Assembly: GCA_021777355.1 (NCBI GenBank)
Contig: JAJYDO010000013.1
Coordinates: 1 to 46,362 of the forward strand
Origin: Actinomycetes bacterium
GTDB taxonomy: Bacteria; Actinomycetota; Acidimicrobiia; Acidimicrobiales; JABEUL01
Reading direction: 5' to 3'
Length of the DNA stretch: 46,362 nucleotides
Of this stretch, positions 19,021 to 29,900 are shown in pieces (the stretch's first letter is position 1; each line of letters opens with the position of its first letter). A model generated the notes under the pieces. The model ran no database searches, was not told where the DNA came from, and was given only the letters and a program-made list of their open reading frames with translations. A program made the position numbers and the translations under genes.

Positions 19021-22000
19021 TCAAAATGACAGCACTTCTGAACCAACAGAACCGAGATAGCCATACCCTACAGCGAGACATTCGGTTGCAGTGGGGCAAG
19101 CAAGGCTGTATGGTGTGGCGCTAGCAGGGGTTTCAATTGTCCAAGTGGAACCTGAGTCCGTTGTGCCAACCAATGTATAGGTAAGGCCGCCGCTGGAGTC
19201 GGTGTAGGAAATAGATGCAAAACATTCGGTTGTAGAAGGGCACGTGATGGATGAGACTAAGTCACCAATTGGAAGTGCGACGGATGTCCAAGTAGCGCCT
19301 GAATCGGTAGTACTTAAGATTATGCCTGCACTTGAGCTGTTGGTTCCAGTTGCAAAACATTCGGTTGTAGAAGGGCACGTGATGGATGAGACCAAGTCAC
19401 CAATTGGAAGTGCGACGGATGTCCAAGTAGCGCCTGAATCGGTAGTACTTAAGATTATGCCTGCACTTGAGCTGTTGGTTCCAGTTGCAAAACATTCGGT
19501 TGTAGAAGGGCAAATGATACTGCCAATAAAACTTATGCCACTGGGGATGGTTTCTGTATTCCAAGTAGAGCCCGCATTTGTAGAACCGATTATTGTTCCA
19601 GAACTAAAAGAGTTGTCGCCACCCCCAAAGCACTCGGTGGGCGATGGACAAGTGATGGAATATATAGAGTCAGTAGTTGGAAGTGTCACTGATGTCCACG
19701 TAGCGCCCGAATCAGTGGTACTTAATATTATGCCTGAACTCGAGTTGCTGTCGGCATCGGCAAAACATTCGGTCGTAGAAGGGCACGTAATGTAATAGAT
19801 CGGTCCAATTGCACTTGGAATTGTCTCCGTGGTCCAAGTTGACCCTGAATCAGTGGTGCCGAGAATTCTGTTGGATCCAGAGCTGTTGGCACCATATGCA
19901 AAGCACTCAGCTACAGACGCGCATGTGATGCTATAAAAGTAGTTCAAACCGCTCGGTATTGTTTCTGCGGTCCAAGTGGCACCTGAATTGTTAGTGCCTA
20001 GGATTATTGGCGCATTAGAATTATCTTGACCATCTAGAAAACACTCGTTGACAGACGCGCAAGTAACGTTGTAGATTTCAGCCACTCCACTCGGGATAGT
20101 CTCGGTTGTCCAAGTTAAACCGGAATCAGTAGTGCCTAAGATTATGCCATCTCCAGAATTACTCCGTCCATCGGCAAAGCACTCAGTGGGAGACGCGCAT
20201 GTGATGTTATAAACGTATTTCATGCCACTTGGAATAGTCTTAGTTGTCCATGTGGCACCTGAATTGGTGGTACCTAAAATTATGCCTTCATTGGAACTAT
20301 TTTGACCATCGGCAAAGCACTCGGTGGGAGAAGCGCATGTTATGTTAAAGAGATAATTCGTTCCACTCGGGATAGTCTCAGTTGTCCATGTGGCACCTGA
20401 ATTGGTGGTACCTAAAATAATTCCGGCACCAGTACTGTTGGAACCAAGTGCAAAGCACTCAGTGGTAGACGCGCATGTGACATTGCCGGAGATTGTATTT
20501 GTGGTCCAGGTGACGCCAGAATTGACAGTGCTCAGGCTAATGTTCCCAGTGCTACTCTGACCATCGGCAAAGCACTCAGTGGGAGACGCGCATGCGATGT
20601 CAAGAAAATACTTCACTCCGCTTGGAATAGTCTCCGTTGTCCATGTGGCACCTGAATTGGTGGTACCTAAAATAATTCCGGCACCAGTAGCGTTGGCGCC
20701 AAGTGCAAAGCACTCAGTGGTAGACGCACATGTGACGTTGTTGACAAAATCTAGACCACTAGGAATAGTCTCCTGAGTCCACGTAGTTCCAGAATTTGTA
20801 GAGCCCAGAATTGCAGTGGTCGAACCGATGGAACCACCTACGAAGCATTCAGTAGAAGAAGGGCAGGATATTGTATCTGTAGTACTTTTATAACCACTTG
20901 GGAATGCCACTGTATTCCAATTTGCACCCGAATTTGTTGTGAATACGAATGTATAAGTAGCTATCAAGGATGGAGATGTCGCCGCTCCAGCAAAGCACTC
21001 AGTAGTCGAGGGACAAGTAATGGTTCCAACAGCGTTTCCACTAGTTGTTGCTTGCGTGGTCCACATAGCTCCGGAGTCAGTACTTTCCAAAATTATTCCC
21101 GTGCCCATATTATTTTGGCCCCCAGCAAAGCACTCGGAAGTAGAAGGACAAGTGATGGCGCCAACGCTATTAGGGTAAGCGGGATACTTTTTTAATATTT
21201 GCAGTGGTTGAAGGTTAGTAAAGCTGTCCTGTGTTGAAGTTGCAGATGTGCCGCTAAGACTAGTAACTGTTATATCAATTGTTCCTGTTGATCCACTTGG
21301 ACTGGTGGCAGTTATTTGACTGTCGCTGTCAAAAGTAAAACTTGCAGCAGTGGCTCCAAAATCAACAGTTGTGGCTCCACTAAATCCTGATCCAGTAATG
21401 GTTACTTGTGTCCCCCCTGTAGTTGGTCCTGAATTAGGTGTTATTGAAGTAACTACTGGGATGGGGATGGTTGAAACTTGTGGAGAGTAGTATCCCATTA
21501 CATCGATTATTAGATCAGCTTTACTTAACGAATAAAGTGTTATCGAGTTATTTACTCCAATTTTTACTATTGCAAGATTTGCCCTCGTTTCACCTGGCGC
21601 CCAGTTGAGATCAGAGACTACAGGTGGATTAGTTGGAATTGACGGCTGTGGATAAAGGGTAAAGAACCCTCCTGAAACTGAATTGGTAGTTGTGACATTA
21701 ATTACTACTGCAACCGCATTGGCCGGTATTGAATCTAATCCAACTACCTGGACATTTATTGATGAATTGCTGTTTAAAGTGCCATTTCCATTGGTGTTAC
21801 ACTGATTGGATGCAACTCCAACTTGTATAGCTCTTGTGTCACAGATCCTAAAAGGCGTGGTACCTGTGAAAAATGATCCTGTAGTAGTTGAGCTATTTCC
21901 TGTGTAGTAGCCATTTATATCTACAATCACATCTAGTGAACCCAAGAAGTTATAAATGGAGATCTCTCCATTTGAGTTAATTGGGACTATTACCCTATTT

Positions 22001-22851
22001 GCCACGCTTTGGCCAATGCCAAAGTTGAGATTAGATGCAGTTGGAAGGCTTGGACCAGGGAAAACCGTTAGAAACCCTGGTGAGGTTGTATTAGTTGCCG
22101 TTACATTGGCTACAACTGCACTGGCATTACTTGGAATACCAGCTAGACCAGCTACTTTTACTTGAAGTGTTGAACCTGTAGACAAAGTGCCATTTCCATT
22201 AGTGTTGCACTGATTTGATACAACGCCTGTTTGTATAGCTCTTGTGTCACAGATCCTTATTGGGGCAAGTGGGACAAACTGGCCAGCTGTAGTTTGGGAT
22301 GCCGGGGGTGCTACATAACCTTGAACGTCTACTATGACATCTGTGGATCCCATGAAGTTATAGATAGATAAATCACCGTTTGATCCAAGTGCAACTTCAA
22401 TTAAGTTTGGGATGCTCTCATTGGCTGTGAAGTTAATACTTGAAGAGTTTGGCTTTGTAGCTCCGGTTGGATAAATAGTTAGATAACCAGGTGAAGTTGT
22501 ATTAGTGGCAGTGACATTAACTACCACTGCAGTTGCATTAGCTGGAATGCTCCCCTGTCCGGCTACATTTACTTGAAGTGTTGAACCTGCAGACAAAGTG
22601 CCATTTCCATTGGTGTTGCACTGATTTGATACAACGCCTGTTTGTATAGCTCTCGTGTCACAGATCCTTATTGGGTTAATCGGGGTATAGATGCCCTGGG
22701 AGCTAGAAGCAAGTGCCTGTACCATTGGGCCGGCGCTTAAATAGGCTCTTAGTGGGACAGCCAGTGATGCTATTAATGCAACTGTGACTAGAGATCTAGC
22801 AACTGTATTCAACCCATTTCTTGATTCAATCCGGTGAGAATTACCTCCCAT
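19021..22851 (-). CDS. Large exported repeat protein: three N-terminal actinobacterial surface repeats, one IPT/TIG domain, 16 BNR/sialidase-like C-X6-C repeats
   Basis: Signal peptide SLVTVALIASLAVPLRAYLSAGPMVQA; triplicated PxRICDTRAIQxGVxSNQCNTNGNGTL; TSITPNSGPTTGGTQVTITGSGFSGATTVDFG; 16 x (I/V)xCxSxxECxxxxx...TxSGxTWT. Confidence 0.9.
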   Translation of the reverse strand: MGGNSHRIESRNGLNTVARSLVTVALIASLAVPLRAYLSAGPMVQALASSSQGIYTPINPIRICDTRAIQTGVVSNQCNTNGNGTLSAGSTLQVNVAGQGSIPANATAVVVNVTATNTTSPGYLTIYPTGATKPNSSSINFTANESIPNLIEVALGSNGDLSIYNFMGSTDVIVDVQGYVAPPASQTTAGQFVPLAPIRICDTRAIQTGVVSNQCNTNGNGTLSTGSTLQVKVAGLAGIPSNASAVVANVTATNTTSPGFLTVFPGPSLPTASNLNFGIGQSVANRVIVPINSNGEISIYNFLGSLDVIVDINGYYTGNSSTTTGSFFTGTTPFRICDTRAIQVGVASNQCNTNGNGTLNSNSSINVQVVGLDSIPANAVAVVINVTTTNSVSGGFFTLYPQPSIPTNPPVVSDLNWAPGETRANLAIVKIGVNNSITLYSLSKADLIIDVMGYYSPQVSTIPIPVVTSITPNSGPTTGGTQVTITGSGFSGATTVDFGATAASFTFDSDSQITATSPSGSTGTIDITVTSLSGTSATSTQDSFTNLQPLQILKKYPAYPNSVGAITCPSTSECFAGGQNNMGTGIILESTDSGAMWTTQATTSGNAVGTITCPSTTECFAGAATSPSLIATYTFVFTTNSGANWNTVAFPSGYKSTTDTISCPSSTECFVGGSIGSTTAILGSTNSGTTWTQETIPSGLDFVNNVTCASTTECFALGANATGAGIILGTTNSGATWTTETIPSGVKYFLDIACASPTECFADGQSSTGNISLSTVNSGVTWTTNTISGNVTCASTTECFALGSNSTGAGIILGTTNSGATWTTETIPSGTNYLFNITCASPTECFADGQNSSNEGIILGTTNSGATWTTKTIPSGMKYVYNITCASPTECFADGRSNSGDGIILGTTDSGLTWTTETIPSGVAEIYNVTCASVNECFLDGQDNSNAPIILGTNNSGATWTAETIPSGLNYFYSITCASVAECFAYGANSSGSNRILGTTDSGSTWTTETIPSAIGPIYYITCPSTTECFADADSNSSSGIILSTTDSGATWTSVTLPTTDSIYSITCPSPTECFGGGDNSFSSGTIIGSTNAGSTWNTETIPSGISFIGSIICPSTTECFATGTNSSSAGIILSTTDSGATWTSVALPIGDLVSSITCPSTTECFATGTNSSSAGIILSTTDSGATWTSVALPIGDLVSSITCPSTTECFASISYTDSSGGLTYTLVGTTDSGSTWTIETPASATPYSLACPTATECLAVGYGYLGSVGSEVLSF
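19217..19486. repeat. Near-identical 135-bp (45-aa) tandem repeat, two copies
   Basis: gcaaaacattcggttgtagaagggcacgtgatggatgaga... at 19217 recurs at 19352 with one visible difference (gactaag/gaccaag). Confidence 0.85.
22159..22676. repeat. Dispersed ~105-bp near-identical repeat, offset 411 bp (137 aa)
   Basis: acttgaagtgttgaacctg..gtgttgcactgatttgatacaacgcctgtttgtatagct..agatccttattggg near 22159-22264 and again near 22570-22676. Confidence 0.75.
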
Positions 22852-23226
22852 ATGACAGCCCCATAAAACCTTTTGGGCTGAGGCCGAAATTGTAATTACT
22901 CATCAATATTGAAACAATATCAGCAATATACTTCCCGGTCAATTGGATGTTGGAGGCTTTAAGTTGGTCTCGATGAACACACAGAAGCTTTTCTAAATCA
23001 ACCAAATACATTTTTTGGCCCAAGAGTAAGAATTTCTCTAGCGGAGAGCGGGCTTCCAGTGAAGGTGCGCCAAAATGCGCCAAACTTTAAAAATCTGAAC
23101 GAGAAATTAAGTGCGCCGGATGTTACCATTTATTAGGACTTTCTTTGGCCCCGAGACTAGAGTCGGAAAGAAGAGAAATCCAAGGTATTAAGGATTTACG
23201 TGATAGTGGAGGAATCTGATCAAAAT

Positions 23227-24258
23227 ATGATTGACATTTTGAAAATTAGATTTAGATTGGCACTTCTTATTTTCCTACTATTGGCTTTCATCTTTGTCCC
23301 AGCGGAAAATGCAATGGCGGCAGGGAGTTCAAACTTAGATTCGTTGATAGTTACTAATCCATACCCTTCTATGGCGCCTTTAGACTCGGCTACTTTGCAA
23401 AATGTGGTCGACACATTGAAAAAAATGCTCAAAGATGCGACGAATTCACCAGTGGATACTGCGGCAGAGGGGTGGAGGGACACGTCGACCAACCAAAGTC
23501 TTTTGATAATTGTGGCAAGCTTCGGAAATGCTTTTTATGTCAACCAGCTTGCTTCGAACGAAGAGGTGTCAACTTTTTGTGGCTCTGTCGGTGCACAGGC
23601 AGCCGGCTCGCCATCTCCTATATCAGGAATACCATTGTCTGCGGAATTGCAATGCAGCGCAAATGGCTCAAGCTATGATTCAATCTCTTTTGGCGTGGCC
23701 AACGTATTTGTGGCTCTTGATTTTTCCAATATCACATCGGCTGACACGCCCACGCCGGATGCTTTGGCTTCAAGTGAACTAGCAATGATTCCTGCCAAAG
23801 GAGTCGGCGTGAATTCGCCTCTCGATTTGCCGCTGGTGATAATTTCCACATTGTTCGTAGGGGCAATTTTAGGAGTCGGCTTATTAATACTATATAAGGC
23901 CAAAAAAACTTCCAGACAACGGAACGCCATTCCTATTATGTATCCCGGATATGGCATGCCAAGCGGAAGTTACCAACCCTTCGGGAGCCAACCTCCATAT
24001 GGATATGGCTCTCCACCCTACCGGCCCGAATATGAAACACCGGTTGAACAACATCCGGCACACCTTGCCGGCCAATATTTCGTGGCAACGGACAATCTCC
24101 AACAAGGACCCGGCACTCCAGGTCCCTTTGGACAAACCGCTCTAGAAATCGGATGGCACGAGGTTGATGGAAATCCACATCGCAAGCGCTACTGGGATGG
24201 CACTTCGTGGACCTCTTATCTTGAATGGGATGGCACAGAGTGGAAAAATTCTGCTTAG
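23227..24258 (+). CDS. Membrane protein: signal peptide, extracytoplasmic domain, TM, PGY-rich cytosolic linker, C-terminal DUF2510-like domain
   Basis: LALLIFLLLAFIFVPAENAMA signal; LVIISTLFVGAILGVGLLILYKAKK TM; GWHEVDGNPHRKRYWDGTSWTSYLEWDG matches DUF2510. Confidence 0.8.
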   Translation: MIDILKIRFRLALLIFLLLAFIFVPAENAMAAGSSNLDSLIVTNPYPSMAPLDSATLQNVVDTLKKMLKDATNSPVDTAAEGWRDTSTNQSLLIIVASFGNAFYVNQLASNEEVSTFCGSVGAQAAGSPSPISGIPLSAELQCSANGSSYDSISFGVANVFVALDFSNITSADTPTPDALASSELAMIPAKGVGVNSPLDLPLVIISTLFVGAILGVGLLILYKAKKTSRQRNAIPIMYPGYGMPSGSYQPFGSQPPYGYGSPPYRPEYETPVEQHPAHLAGQYFVATDNLQQGPGTPGPFGQTALEIGWHEVDGNPHRKRYWDGTSWTSYLEWDGTEWKNSA

Positions 24259-24618
24259 CGGCAGAAACTGGAGCAATTTAACGGCAAGTTATCGAGATTG
24301 TCCTATCAACTTTCAATCCTAAGACTTTTTAGGAAGCTCAAATTCCGGTTTTGGATTACAAACTTTGACAAAATCTGGCAAATAGAACACCTGACAATGC
24401 CGAGTTGAAGTGAGTTCCACTTCCATTCGCATCCACGCAAACGCTCAATTGAGGAGAAATCTTGATCGAAACTTGCCAACCTGAAAGATTTGAAAGATTG
24501 AACATGTTCACAAATTAAATTCTCTAGATTTGAATTTTATAGTCCGCAAGTACTAAAACTAAAGGAAGCTACTATGGAAGTAGTAGTGGGGCTTAAATTT
24601 GAAGAGGTGCGATAACTT

Positions 24619-25035
24619 ATGTCGGTTGACACAATAGATGGTTTTGTTTTAGATCGCAAAACTGTACACGATGCTCTTGGAATCGAATTAGTCGAGGCCA
24701 GTCCTGATAAAGTCGTTCTCAAAGCACCAGTCACATGGAAAGTCCACCAGCCTATGGGACTTTTACATGGAGGAGTTTCGGCACTTATGGCAGAGTCTGC
24801 GGCAAGCATGGGGGCCAGTTTAAACGTCTTGCCAGAAAAAGTTGCAGTGGGAATTGAACTGAATGCAAGCCATCTCAGATCTATTACCGAAGGCATGGTA
24901 TTTGCCACTGCCACTCCGTTGCGAAAAGGCAGATCGGTTCATGTTTGGATAGTCTCAGTTAAAGATGAGTTTGGCAAGTTAATCTGTGAGGCCAGGTGCA
25001 CGCTGGCCGTGATCGACAATCCGGGCCGAAGCTAA
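24619..25035 (+). CDS. PaaI-like hotdog-fold thioesterase
   Basis: APVTWKVHQPMGLLHGGVSALMAESAASMGASLNV...VGIELNASHLRS. Confidence 0.88.
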   Translation: MSVDTIDGFVLDRKTVHDALGIELVEASPDKVVLKAPVTWKVHQPMGLLHGGVSALMAESAASMGASLNVLPEKVAVGIELNASHLRSITEGMVFATATPLRKGRSVHVWIVSVKDEFGKLICEARCTLAVIDNPGRS

Positions 25036-25084
25036 ATGAAAGCCTAGACAACTCTTGACGAAATTAGTTTGGAAACAAAAGTGA

Positions 25085-25112
25085 TTGGAACTTAATAAGT
25101 TTTAAGCTCCAA
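25085..25112 (-). terminator. Hairpin downstream of the acyl-CoA mutase gene
   Basis: Minus strand TTGGAGCTTaaaacttattAAGTTCCAA (9-bp stem with one G-U), ~75 nt past the mutase stop; U-tract poor. Confidence 0.35.
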
Positions 25113-25184
25113 TTAGAACAAGTCAAAAAGATTTTCCCAGCATAATCAATATATCGCTATCCGGCGTCCAAAACAGTGTCTCCG

Positions 25185-26900
25185 TTAAATTACAGCACTC
25201 TCGCGCCAAGTGCCAAACACCTCAGCCAAAGTGTTCATCACTTCACCCACTGTCGCTCTGGCCCTAACAGCATTAATTAATGGTTCCATCAAATTGATGT
25301 CGTTAGAAGCTGCATCCTTTGCCAATTGATCAAGAGAGGCTTTAACCGCTTCAGAGGATCTGGAAGACTTTACTTGAGCGAGTCTCTCAATTTGTTCTTT
25401 TTCCACGGCAATTGGAATTTCTAATGTAGGCGGGAGTGGCTCCTCATTTCCTTCAATATACGAATTAACCCCAACTACTATCCGTCTCTTAGAATTCACT
25501 TTTCGCTCAAAAATATAAGCCGACTCTGCAATCTCGCTTTGGAACCAGCTGGATTCAATGCCTGCAATTACTCCGTCCAACATTGATCCCGAGCCCAATT
25601 TATCAATGTGGGCAAAAATCTCTTCGGCCAACTCTTCCATTTTTTCGGTAAGGTGCTCTACGAAATAAGAGCCTCCAAGCGGGTCGCTCACGTTGGCAAC
25701 TCCGGTTTCATTGGCAATAATTTGTTGAGTTCGCAGTGCTATGCGACATGCCTTTTCAGTTGGGAGAGCCAAAACTTCATCCATAGAGTTTGTGTGAAGA
25801 CTTTGTGTCCCCCCCAAGACTCCAGCCAAAGCCTCAATGGCTGTTCGAACAATATTTAGCTCAGGCTGCGTGGCTGTTAGGGAAACTCCCGCTGTTTGGG
25901 TATGAAAGCGTAACTGCAGCGAACGAGGATCGCGAGCACCATATCTGGTTGCCATCCAGGTCGCCCAGATTTTCCTTGCGGCACGATACTTGGCTATCTC
26001 TTCAAAAAAGTCAATGTGCGCATTGAAGAAAAATGAGAGTCGCGGCGCAAATTTATCAACGTCTAATCCAGTCTTTATGGCCGATTCCACATATGCGAAT
26101 CCGTTAGCAAGTGTGAATGCCAGCTCTTGGGCCGCGGTTGCTCCTGCTTCTCTGATGTGATAACCCGAAACTGATACCGGATGGAACCTTGGAAGATCGC
26201 TTTGACAAAATCTAATAACATCTGTGACAAGTCTCATAGATGGACGCGGGGGGAATACATACTCCTTTTGAGCTTGGTACTCCTTCAAGATGTCATTTTG
26301 GAGAGTTCCTCCCAGGGACGCTCGATCAAGACCCATGTCTTGGGCAGCGGCTACATACATTGCAAGAATAGGAGCCGCGGGTGAATTTATCGTCATCGAA
26401 GTAGTAACTTTCGACAAATCAATATCCTTATATAGATCCTTCACATCATCCAAAGTGTCTACTGCAACACCGCACCTGCCAACTTCCCCAGCACTTTTAG
26501 GATCATCGGAATCTCTGCCCATTAGAGTCGGAAGATCAAAGGCAGTTGAAAGCCCATCCCCTCCGGTTTTAAGAATCTCCTTAAAACGCAGGTTCGTATC
26601 GACTGCGGTTCCAAAACCTGCAAACATCCGCATTGTCCAAAGCTTTGATCGATACATTGAGGCATATGGTCCTCTGACATATGGAAAAACTCCTGGAAGG
26701 GGATACTGCAAGTCTTCCGGGATTTGGTCCTGCGACATAGCAGGGCCATTATCGTGAACTCCTATATAAGCACCGGATTCTTTCAGTGGACCGTCTGGAG
26801 TGTACACGGGTGCCAGTTCGACACCTGACATAGTCTCAAAATCCACATCCCTGATTTTGGCTGCCTTGTATCCCTGTGCCCAACTTGCATTGTTAGTCAT
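25185..26900 (-). CDS. Acyl-CoA mutase large subunit (methylmalonyl-CoA mutase family), lacking B12-binding domain
   Basis: LWTMRMFAGFGTAVDTNLRFKEIL, GLSTAFDLPTLMGRDSDDP, SMTINSPAAPILAMYV, SGYHIREAGATAAQELAFTLANG; no DxHxxG domain in the 571-aa ORF. Confidence 0.93.
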   Translation of the reverse strand: MTNNASWAQGYKAAKIRDVDFETMSGVELAPVYTPDGPLKESGAYIGVHDNGPAMSQDQIPEDLQYPLPGVFPYVRGPYASMYRSKLWTMRMFAGFGTAVDTNLRFKEILKTGGDGLSTAFDLPTLMGRDSDDPKSAGEVGRCGVAVDTLDDVKDLYKDIDLSKVTTSMTINSPAAPILAMYVAAAQDMGLDRASLGGTLQNDILKEYQAQKEYVFPPRPSMRLVTDVIRFCQSDLPRFHPVSVSGYHIREAGATAAQELAFTLANGFAYVESAIKTGLDVDKFAPRLSFFFNAHIDFFEEIAKYRAARKIWATWMATRYGARDPRSLQLRFHTQTAGVSLTATQPELNIVRTAIEALAGVLGGTQSLHTNSMDEVLALPTEKACRIALRTQQIIANETGVANVSDPLGGSYFVEHLTEKMEELAEEIFAHIDKLGSGSMLDGVIAGIESSWFQSEIAESAYIFERKVNSKRRIVVGVNSYIEGNEEPLPPTLEIPIAVEKEQIERLAQVKSSRSSEAVKASLDQLAKDAASNDINLMEPLINAVRARATVGEVMNTLAEVFGTWRESAVI

Positions 26901-26958
26901 AACATAATGCTAGACCGAACTAACAAGTCAGGCTACATCAAGGAGAAATTAAGTGCCC

Positions 26959-29900
26959 TTAAGTTACACTTAGCGACTTATTTACAGAAGCCGATGGTCC
27001 GCCATTGTTCAGAACCTCCTGGCCATCAAAGATGACTGCAGTTGAGGTGCCATAAGAGTTTGTAGCTGTCAATGCAACAGTGTAATTGCCTGGAAGTGAA
27101 TAAGTATGGCTCACATTGGGCGTAGACACGACCGTCTGGCTTCCATCTCCGAAGTTCCAGGAGTAAGAAACAATGACGCCACAAGGGGTAGTGGATCCAG
27201 AGGCATCAAACAAAGTAGGGATCCCCCCTACAGCGCCCGAATAGGTGAATGCAGCAGTAGGTGCGGCATCTGCAGTTATGGCTATTCCGGCCGGAATCGA
27301 ACCGTTCTCAACCGTAGCTCCTACAGTTGCTGATGAAATATCAAAAGACACAACTGAAGATGCTCCAGACAGTCCAATCAGCGCAGTAGCGCCTCCCGGA
27401 ACAACTGCAATCGCTGACGGATTGGCACCAACCGTATAAGTTCCGCTTAGGGTATTTGTAGCGGTTGAAATCTCACTGACAGAGTTGGAACCCCTATTTG
27501 CAACCAATAAGGTAGAGCCGTCGCCGGTAATTGCCATTGCGACAGGGGTAGTGCCGACTAGAATCGATGAGTAAGTAAAGCTGCTCAGATTTACGGCAAA
27601 TACTTTGGAGTTCAAACCGTCTGCGACGTAAAGTGTAGACCCGTTTGGATCTACTGCCATTGCATCGAGTCCACCTCCAACCATAATGCGACCAGTTATT
27701 ACTCCGCTTGGAATATTAATAATTGTGATATAGCCTTGATTGGTCTCTGAGTAGTTAGCCACGTATAAAGTATTTCCATTTGGTGATATTGCAAGGGCGC
27801 GAGGTGCCGATGCATCCCCTACCGTAATGGGCGGAAGGGCAGTATCGGTAGAAGTTGAAATAGGAGTCACCGAGCTATCGCCATAGTTGGCAACATATAC
27901 CATGGAACCGTCAGGAGTTACCGCCATTGCCACAGGATCATTTCCGACTAAAATTGCATTCCCGGTGGTCTTTGTGGCCAAAATATATGGAGTTACCGTA
28001 TCGGATAACGAATTTGCTACGAAAACCTGTGAATCATTAGGTGTCACAACTATTTGCTGAGGTGCAGCGCCTGTGCTAACTGGAGAGGCTGCCGTGTTTG
28101 TTTGAAGATTTATAGGAGTAAAACTATTGGCTCCTGCATTTGAAATAAATGCTTGGGGTGGTATTGGGGTGGGCGGCGCACTGACTGGAGAGGGAATAGC
28201 AGGGATTGGAATTGTAGCCGGATAAGCAATTGCTACTTGAAATGCATGAACACTTGTATTCCAGGATTGTCCCAGAGTTCCTGTGGTAACGCTGTAGGAT
28301 TGAAGCTTTCCTGTATAAATGCTGTTGAAATCGGCTACATATGCCTCTTGACTGGGTTGATCAACAGCCATTCCAACGGGTTCGCTAAATCCGGTAATTG
28401 GAGTACCTACAGAAGGCGGCGAAACTGTTAGGTCAAGTGCTACCACTTCATTTGCTCCGGTACAAACCACCTGTGCACTCCTTCCATCTGGTGATATCAC
28501 TATTTGTGAAGGCTGCTTGGGCACTGAAACTGTTGATACGACACTTAGTGTCGTGAGATTGACAACGCTAATAGTGCTTGCAGCTGAATTGACCACATAT
28601 GCAGTCATGCCATCTGGGCTCAGCGCTACACTCATCGGACCTTGCTCAAGAGTTATGGAAGGTCCTACTGCTCCTGTTGCAATTGTAATTGGAACCAAAT
28701 ATCCACTGGTTCCAATTTTGTCGACTACAATCCAGGCCGTTTTGCCATCGGCGGTAATTGCAGCATTTCTAGGATCTCCGGTGAGCGAAGCTGTAATGGT
28801 TGCTCCAGTTCCAGTATTTACTATTGAAACTGAAGATCCCAGCCAGTTGGGAACCACAATTGTCGAGCCATCCGGAGTGATGGCTATTCCCTTGGGGTCC
28901 GCGCCAACGGCAAATGTTTTAGTTATAGCCCCAGTTGCCGTAGAAATGACACTCACTTCATTGCTTGCTGCATCTGTAACATAAAGGGTACTCGAGTCAG
29001 GTGAAACTGCGATTCCATTAGGTTGATTCATTCCAGCAATTGGTGCCAACAACGTATTACTCTCGATATTGACTGGATAAACGAGATGGTATGCGGCATT
29101 AGTCACATAAGCAATGCTGTTGATTGCATACAAATAGTTCCCCGCCAAATCAGTTCCCTTTGGCGTAGTAGCAGATACTGCAACATAATTTCCTGCAGTT
29201 CCAGGAGGAGTATAGATAGTAACTGTTCCGTTTCCGTTGATCACAAAGCACCGTAAATAGCTTCCGATCGCACACGAATTTAAGGTATAAGAACCAAAAG
29301 TTACCGAAGTTGTTCCTCCTAATCCCGTTCCTGATATAACTGTAATTGCGCCGCCTACGCTAGGCCCAACGAGAGGCGAGAGGCTAAGGCCAGATGGGAC
29401 AATCGTTGTAGTGCCCGTTCCGGGATCTACGGCACTTCCTGAAGTTGCACCAACAGAAGTATCCGTGCCATTTGAAGCCAAGGCATTGGCTATTAAGGAC
29501 GCGCTGGGAGACACTGCTGCACTGATTGTGATTACAGACAGCGACGTTCCTCCTTGAAGCGGCTCAAGGCCAGAAACGTTAGTTGAGTCGCAGATAACGT
29601 CTTGTCCAAGGATTGTGCAATTCCACCCGTTTCCTGATGACGCTACCGGAGTGACTCCTGCGGGAAAAACGTAAGTCACGCTAACCTGATTTGGATCAGC
29701 ACCTCCGATAATTGAAGCTGCAGCAACAACCGAATATGTCACCAAACCACCAAGTGGCAGGCTTCCATTTTGATTGTCCGTGACTGTTAAGGTCAAAACC
29801 GGATTGGCCGTATACGTGTAAAGTCCTGCTGAAGCAGTTCCACTCGCGGTAGTCACTGAAACTGAAACACTGCCACCGGAAGTACCCGGAGGTGCGTAAA

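Noticed and set aside
19244-19795. 183-aa plus-strand ORF made of repeats
   Set aside because: Antisense shadow of the 45-aa tandem repeats; repeats of a multiple of 3 bp keep the opposite frame open.
22841-23083. 80-aa minus-strand ORF overlapping the start of the 1276-aa exported protein
   Set aside because: No recognisable domain or signal; overlap with ATGGGAGGTAA is suggestive of coupling but too weak to call.
24537-24914. 125-aa minus-strand ORF
   Set aside because: Antisense to a clear hotdog thioesterase.
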